From assembly GCF_028476545.1 (NCBI RefSeq), contig NW_026731827.1:35001-99000 (forward strand): a stretch of 64,000 nt of DNA, read 5' to 3'. Source of the stretch: Physella acuta (Eukaryota; Mollusca; Gastropoda; Physidae). Below, one piece after another: positions 54,388 to 64,000 of the stretch. The position numbers and the translations under genes are program-made. Every line of letters starts with the position of its first letter. Within the stretch, counting starts at the first letter, position 1. Under the pieces are notes generated by a model. That model saw only the letters and a program-made list of their open reading frames with translations. It searched no databases and was not told where the DNA came from.

Positions 54388-55015
54388 TTTAAAGGCTCCT
54401 AGATTTAAACAACAAAGAACGTATGCTGACAAAAACAATTTATATTCAAATATATTCTCAAGTAAATTTTTTGTCATAAATTATTTTCCAATTAGGAACA
54501 AACCGTTTTTTTTTATGCACTTGATGGTTTTACAAAAAAATTGTAAAATGAATAATGCTAATACAAATTATAATTTTCAAAAATATCTAACTGGACAATG
54601 GTTCCATTTCATCTGTGCTTTACAAAGCTCTGATTTCTTTAGTACGAATTATCACATGTTTCCGTATGAGAAAGACTGGGTGCCTTGAAGAACAGGACAT
54701 GGATAAACAAAGATGGCCAGATTAACTTGTAAGCTCTTTATCCTTCACCGGAGGATTCAACATTTCATGTAGGCTACAACTAGAAACATCTGACTAATGC
54801 GTCCGTTTTAACTAGAAACTTGCAACTATTTCACTATAAGCAAATAATTGATGAGAGCGGTCAACTTGAAAAGTATGCCAACATTGTGTGAAATGTCAAC
54901 ACACCCTTGGCTTACTCTGAACACCAAATCATACTTACATTAGGGGGACATTTAGAAGAAGTTTCAAAGCAGCTCCTTATTACTTTTTCCACAACGATAT
55001 AATATTACATGTTTT
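54388..55015 (-). promoter_or_regulatory. Upstream region of the intact Ig gene
   Basis: Precedes the start codon at 54387. It is AT-rich with several TATA-like words on the minus strand (GAATATAAATTG at about 54445). The sequence GTTTAAATCTAG just before GAGCCTTTAAAATG could be a splice acceptor of a 5' UTR intron. No element can be assigned with certainty. Confidence 0.3.
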
Positions 55016-55017
55016 AA

Positions 55018-57060
<2,043 letters not shown>

Positions 57061-57071
57061 ATTAGTATTAT

Positions 57072-57718
57072 AATAAAACAACAGGGGATAGGAACTCGGG
57101 ATATAGATCTAGTTATGATTTTTAATCCATTTTAAATACTTAAACTTTTTAAAATAGAATAGAATCTCATAGAAAAAAGTATTGCGCACCAAGCGAACGC
57201 CGAATAAAGATGTTCATAATGGTGCGCAATATTATTAGTACTTTATAAATTTATATGCGTTTTTGAGAAATCGGAAATAGCGTAAATTAGTACTTCCCGT
57301 CAACGGAAATTACTCAAAATTTAACAGAAGGTAGAGAATTACATCTTTTACTTACAGGTGAAATATCATTTATCTATCTGAAATAGTATTCAAGTTATAG
57401 GCTTTTGAAAAATTCAAAGTAGAAAAAGTACCACTTCCGGTTATCGGAAATCGCTCAAAAGTTGATACGGATCTACGATTTTGATAAAATACTTATATAT
57501 GAAATTTCATCAACCTTGCTGTAACGGTACTCAAGTTATCGTGTTTACACACACACACAGAGACACACACACACACACACACAGACATACGGACAAGATT
57601 GCAAAATTATGTTTTTCCGTATCAGTGAGGTGTAAAACGTCGAGATTTGTAAAAATCTCGAATATTTTTTTTGCACGATTACAAGACTTTCTCTATACTA
57701 CGTATATACGAGAAAGTA
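57072..57718 (+). mobile_element. Interspersed repeat copy
   Basis: From AACAACAGGGGATAGGAACT to CTACGTATATACGAGAAAGT, missing the first 50 bases. Includes a (CA)n run at 57547-57583. Confidence 0.75.
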
Positions 57719-57719
57719 A

Positions 57720-58422
57720 AAAAGCTGAAACAGCTACTTACAGATTCAATCTTTTTGTGTGTCTTTGTTGTTTAAGTCAATATGGAAAGATTATGACCGC
57801 GTAGTAACAGAGCAGCATCCAAGTAAAGAAATGATAAACACGATCTTGTTGAAGTAACTATTTACTAACCATATCCGTGTTTGAATAAGAAATGAAAATA
57901 TATCTTCACTTACTAGACAGACATCTGATAATGATACAATTAAAAGATATAATTTAAACAACGTAAACAGGATGCCATGTGGACCCGTGTATAACTGGAT
58001 GTTATGATGGTAGGTGGAGTGTTGTGTGAAACACGCCACTTGACATCACACACACGCACACACACAAACACACACACACACGCACGCACACACACACACT
58101 GTCTCTCTCACACGAACAACTCACGCAGGCACGCACGCAAGTACGAGAATGTAAAAAAAAAACTGCTTTAGTTACATTAAAACTTGTTTAAAACTCTATT
58201 TCCGTGGGAACACAATAACTTTAATAATCTGTTTTAGTTATTAAGTTGATAGAATTTCATCTATAAGTGTAACATTGAATACTTAGATCATTATAAGTTT
58301 CAAATGATAAAAATGTATGCCATGTAGAAGCAAAACTGTACTTTAAAGAGGGAAGAAATAAACTTCAGTAAAAACAATTAGGCGTGGTTTTAAAATATAA
58401 TAAAAGAAACTTGAAAAACTTA
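57720..58422. other. Unique sequence with a (CA)n-rich stretch
   Basis: CACA-rich at 58045-58110, followed by diverged pieces of the interspersed repeat family. No exon recognised. Confidence 0.4.
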
Positions 58423-59720
58423 AAAAATTCATTAAAAAACGTTTTAATAACAAGCTTTTATTACTAATGCACTAAAAAGTAGAAAATAAATTATACACTA
58501 CTATTTAAATTACTATAAAGAAAAGCGTGGGTCACTTTAGTACTTTAGTACCTATTGGATACCTTTACTAATATTTGAGAAGAGACCCACGCTTTTCTTT
58601 ATAGTAATTTAAATAGTAGTGTATAATTTATTTTCTACTTTTTAGTGCATTAGTAATAAAAGCTTGTTATTAAAACGTTTTTTAATGAATTTTTTTTCAG
58701 TACTTTACATGTTTTATTTACAATAGTGTTACATGACTAAAAACCATTGCGCGTCTATTGAACGTGATGGCGCAGCTATTAAACTTGATGGCGCAGCTAT
58801 TGAACGTGATGACGCGTGTGGTGTGGTTGGATAGACATGCCTATTGATTCGGTCCAAATATTAATTAATTAATAAAAAATTAATTAGGCATCCAATTAAG
58901 TCAAATTTAGTTTCAGATTGCATTGTCTTCATGTCTTGACCCACGTGCCAACTGTGAATCGTATCGGTCAAGTAGAACTGTCCGAATTTTCACTCCTGCG
59001 TTTCTATCTAGACTGACGACTGACGACAGACTGACGAGGAAGTGAGTTAAATAAAAGCTTGTAAAAAAATTCATAAAAAAACGTTTTAATAACAAGCTTT
59101 TATGTACTAATGCACTAAAAAGTAGAAAATAAATTATACAATAGTATTTAAATTACTATAAAGAAAAGCGTGGGTCACTTTAGTATCTATTGGATACCTT
59201 TACTAATGTTAAGGAAGACACCCACGCTTTTCTTTATAGTAATTTAAATAGTAGTGTATAGTTTATTTTCTACTTTTTAGTGCATTAGTACATAAAAGCT
59301 TGTTATTAAAACGTTTTTTTATGAATTTTTTTTTCAGTACTTTACATGTTTTATTTACAATAGAGTTACATGACTAAAAACCATTGCGCGCCTACTGAAC
59401 GTGATGGCGCAGCCATTGAACGTGATGGCGCAGCTATTGAACGAGATGACGCGTGTGGTGTGGTTGGATAGACATGGCTTCTAATTCGGCCCAAATTTTA
59501 ATTAATTCATAAAAAATAAATCAGGCATCCAATTAAGTCAAATTTAATTTCAGATTGCATTGTCTTCATGTCTTGACCCACGTGTCACATGTGAATCGTA
59601 TCGGTCAAGTAGAAGTGACCGAATTTTCACTCCAGCGTTTCGATCTAGACTGACGACTGACGACAGACTGACGACTGACGAGGAAGTGAGTTAAATAAAA
59701 GCTTGTAAAAATAAAAAGCT
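58423..59720. mobile_element. Two tandem palindromic (foldback) units, reverse orientation
   Basis: Large hairpins with arms 58423-58534 / 58586-58697 and 59064-59174 / 59219-59331, each about 110 bases. The core (CATTGTCTTCATGTCTTGAC, ACTCCTGCGTTTC) matches the units at 16884-18173 reversed. The small perfect hairpin of those units is not palindromic here: ACCATTGCGCG is followed by other sequence. Confidence 0.8.
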
Positions 59721-60500
59721 TTTAAATGTTCTGAAAATTAAAATGTAAAAAAATCGCTTTAAAAAAAGCATTTGCAAAACTAAGTTTTTCTGACTCATGG
59801 AGGTGTAAATCGTCGAGATTTGTGAAATTTTCCATTTCGATTTTTCGCACGCTTACAATACTTCCCCTGTAGGGCCTACAGTAATAAAAAGTAATAAAAA
59901 GCTTATGCTTATGGTTTTAAAATATAATAAAAGAAACTTGAAAAACTTAGAAATAAAAGCTTTTAAATGTTCCGAAAATAAAAATGTAAAAAAAAAATCG
60001 CTAAAAAAAAGCATTTGTCTGTATATCTGTCTGACTGTCCGTGAACACGATAACTTGAGTACCGTTTCAGTTATGTAGACGAAATTTTTTGTATAGGTAT
60101 TATATCAAATTTGTAGTTATGTATAATCTTTTGAACGGTTTTTGGTAAAAAATAAGTAATAAACTGTATTCGCATTCTTTTGGCATATTGTGGATAATTT
60201 TCGGTAACCGCAAGTGGTACTTTACTCTATTTCCGTTTTAAGAATATAACTTACGCTCTATTTCAGGTAATTAGAAAAATCTTATACTTGGATTATTTTC
60301 AATTTCTAGTGACTTCTGATAACCGTATATAAGTTATAATTTAATTTATTTCTGGAAAATTTAAACGTAGGTATAATATTTTAAAGCTTTGATTTTGTCA
60401 AATTTGAGTGATTTCCGGTGAACAGAAGTATTACTTTACGCTATTTCCGATTTCTGAATAAAGATCACTTCTACAGGACCGATTTCTTCTAAACTTGTCA
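59721..60500. mobile_element. Diverged fragments of the interspersed repeat family
   Basis: Contains CACGATAACTTGAGTACCGT, a piece like TTTCGGTAACCGCAAGTGGT and ACGCTATTTCCGATTTCT, in the same order as in the full copies but with many changes; an old copy. Confidence 0.55.
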
Positions 60501-62104
60501 CATGTCTAGACTCGATGACAATGAGCTGTGACATAACATTTTACGGAATTAGATGTTAAAATACAAATTAATTAATATTTCCTTTTAAAAGTTAAAAGTA
60601 TATATTTTCTATATAAATTCCATTTCGTTGGGGGGGGGGGGGGGGCGTAAGACTTTCTTCGGATGTCATTGGCATCAAGTGTACATCTGATAACGATTGG
60701 CTCATCGAGAAGGTGACACCTCTTAAGGTCATGTCGAAGAAATAAATAAATGTGTCCTTTAGATAATAGTTTTTAGTTGACTTGTTGTTATGCTGCAGAT
60801 AATGAATGTAAAAAATATTTCTTACAAGTTATTAAAATATTATAGCCTGAGACTAAATGTAAAGTTGGGTGGTGCTTGTGTTGAGATATTGAATAGATTT
60901 ATAAACATGTCTGTATAGAACCAGAGCCCACAATACCCAGATGGCATTTTGATTCTGTCATCAGCTACCGTCCTAGAAAAAGAGACTATATGTCACTATG
61001 AACAGTTGGTGTCCACTTATGTTTTCAGGTTTAAAAAGCAGACACACTCGGATTAAGGAAGAGAAACAAAATATTTCACACACAAAAAAAGACAAAAAAA
61101 ACAAACTTTTAGAAATACACAAAAGCTTTTCTAAATATTATTTAGTAAACTTTTATACATTGCTAAATTTATACTTTCCGTAACCATACATAAAGTATTT
61201 AAAACTTAGCATGAAGTTTCCTTACGATATAAACTATGTTCGGAACTACCATTATAGCATTCTATTGCTATGTGCATTGTTTAGAAAATTTCAAAGTTAC
61301 CTCCAGATTGGTCTGACTTTAAAAAATTCTAAAAATTTCAAATTTTGTTACTATAAAAATCTGGTATTTCCAGCCATAGATCATGTTATGCATCTCTTTG
61401 CTAATTTAAAGGAAAAAGAAGGCTTAAATGTTGGAAAACTTCAGCCCTCGTTTTCTAATTAAAAAAAAATGTTGCATCATACATTGACTTTCTTTTAAGT
61501 TCTGTTTTATCAATGAAAGCAACCACGTAAACACTGCACACGTTTAAATAACAGAAAAGAAACTATTGACGCATCGAAAGCTAATTAAACACTTCATTTC
61601 GGAGTTAAAATTTTAGACTTTGGTTGAATCAAAAAGAATGACTGACGCCAATTTGACAGAGAACACATAACATCTTAAAAAAAATAGAAACAAAAACGTA
61701 CAGTTGCAATTTTTTTGTTTAATGCAAATAAGATATATGTTATTTTTTTGCTAAATATGAGTGGCGAGATTTTATTAAAAAAAGACTGTTGGAATAAAAA
61801 TTACATATAAATGTTACTAAAATAAACGTAAATAGCCAAAAGTGTAGTTCAGGTGTTATAATTTCTTGACCTGAAGAAAAACGACATACATTTTTTTACT
61901 ATTGTAATGTAATCGAATTTAATGTAAAAGCATATAAGATTAGTGAATTTGATGGATTGATAAATGGACGGATAGATGAATGAATGGATGGGTGAGTGAA
62001 TGGCTGTTTTATTGGATGGTTAAATGGTGGATAGATGGCTCAAAATTATCAGGTAGAAAGTACATATGCATAGTACATAAAAAACATGACAAATGTATTT
62101 ACCT
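60501..62104. other. Intergenic, nothing recognised
   Basis: AT-rich. A G17 run lies near 60630. A plus-strand frame at 61211-61462 (83 codons, Lys/Phe/Leu-rich) has no recognisable domain and a composition expected of AT-rich DNA. The right part is the 3' flank of the H-type lectin gene at 62105. Confidence 0.45.
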
Positions 62105-63498
<1,394 letters not shown>

Positions 63499-64000
63499 CT
63501 GGTCAAATAGATAGCATACAAAACAAATTATGTTAGCCTTACATAGAAACATACACAGACTGTAAAGAAAAACACATATCTATATTTAGACAAGAATAAA
63601 TAAGTTGCCTTCAGTAGTGAACAGAGAATGGAAGACGTCTCCCCCATTCCCTTCAAGCTTTTAAATAAACTGAAAAAAAGAAAATCAAACTAATTTACTT
63701 TCTCTAATAAAAGCTTTGGTCGCTAATGAGATCTTTTACATATTTTATCAATAAAAGTTTTTTTAATTAAAGTTTGCAATTAAAAGCTTGTCGCTATAAA
63801 GCGTTTTGTTTTAAAAATAATTGTTTTATTTAAACAACCGCTGTCAATGTGCACAAAAAAGTATTTAGTTCTTTGTTTGTATTTGGGCCCTTCTGCCCCC
63901 CCCCCCCACCCCTTCACCCAGCATTACTAAGTCTGGCAGAATGTTAGTTCCGCCCTTGGTTGCGTTATTATGTTTTAGGAGGTAAGGATCCCTCAGTCTT
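63499..64000 (-). other. Upstream intron of the second H-type lectin gene
   Basis: AT-rich with a C13 run near 63897. No match to the 83-bp Ig exon (NCSLE type) or to a signal exon was found. Confidence 0.45.

Noticed and set aside
61211-61462. 83-codon plus-strand frame
   Set aside because: No domain, no splice or promoter context, composition typical of AT-rich intergenic DNA.

Overview
The window reads as nuclear DNA of a gastropod mollusc, probably a heterobranch snail or slug. It is AT-rich, has spliced genes with GT-AG introns, is crowded with minisatellites and (AT)n tracts, and carries genes of the gastropod Ig-plus-lectin type (the VIgL group that includes FREPs, CREPs and GREPs). 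The species cannot be named from the sequence. Coding sequence is a small share; most of the window is repeat arrays and DNA transposons. No bacterial, viral, rRNA, tRNA or CRISPR feature was recognised.

The backbone is a large tandem segmental duplication. Unit 1 is about 12951-36832 and unit 2 about 36833-53549; unit 2 is shorter because it lacks several insertions and has shorter arrays. Each unit holds a convergent gene pair: on the plus strand a four-exon gene for a small secreted cysteine-containing protein of no family I recognise (exons in 20179-30643 and 39827-47680), and on the minus strand an Ig-coiled-coil gene with an unrecognised C-terminal domain (35046-36642, broken; 51374-54387, apparently complete). 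The two secreted-protein copies keep every splice site and all nine cysteines, yet of about 36 exon differences counted by eye only 2 are silent, while flanking introns are nearly identical. This is a strong sign of diversifying selection and is the most interesting signal here.

Outside the duplication, two more minus-strand Ig-coiled-coil genes end in an H-type lectin domain (9145-11491, and 62105-63498 running off the right edge). I know of Ig genes in snails joined to fibrinogen, C-type lectin or galectin domains; the H-type lectin fusion may be undescribed. A lone minus-strand exon at 1229-1503 is a divergent relative of exon 2 of the secreted-protein gene. The locus therefore looks like a cluster of variable, secreted, immune-type genes.

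Mobile DNA can be dated because one unit often preserves the empty site of the other. Later than the duplication are two Helitrons of one family (18829-19894, 40882-41915), another Helitron (28438-29662), a hAT element (25086-26390), a SINE in a minisatellite (32341-32669), a poly-A retroposon (44267-44962) and a nested composite just upstream of exon 1 of the first secreted-protein gene (16796-19918). Older than it are a 350-bp hAT MITE and two copies of a 0.55-0.7 kb interspersed repeat. 55.0-57.1 kb is a C-rich local duplication, 58.4-59.7 kb holds large palindromic elements, and 60.5-62.1 kb shows nothing recognisable.
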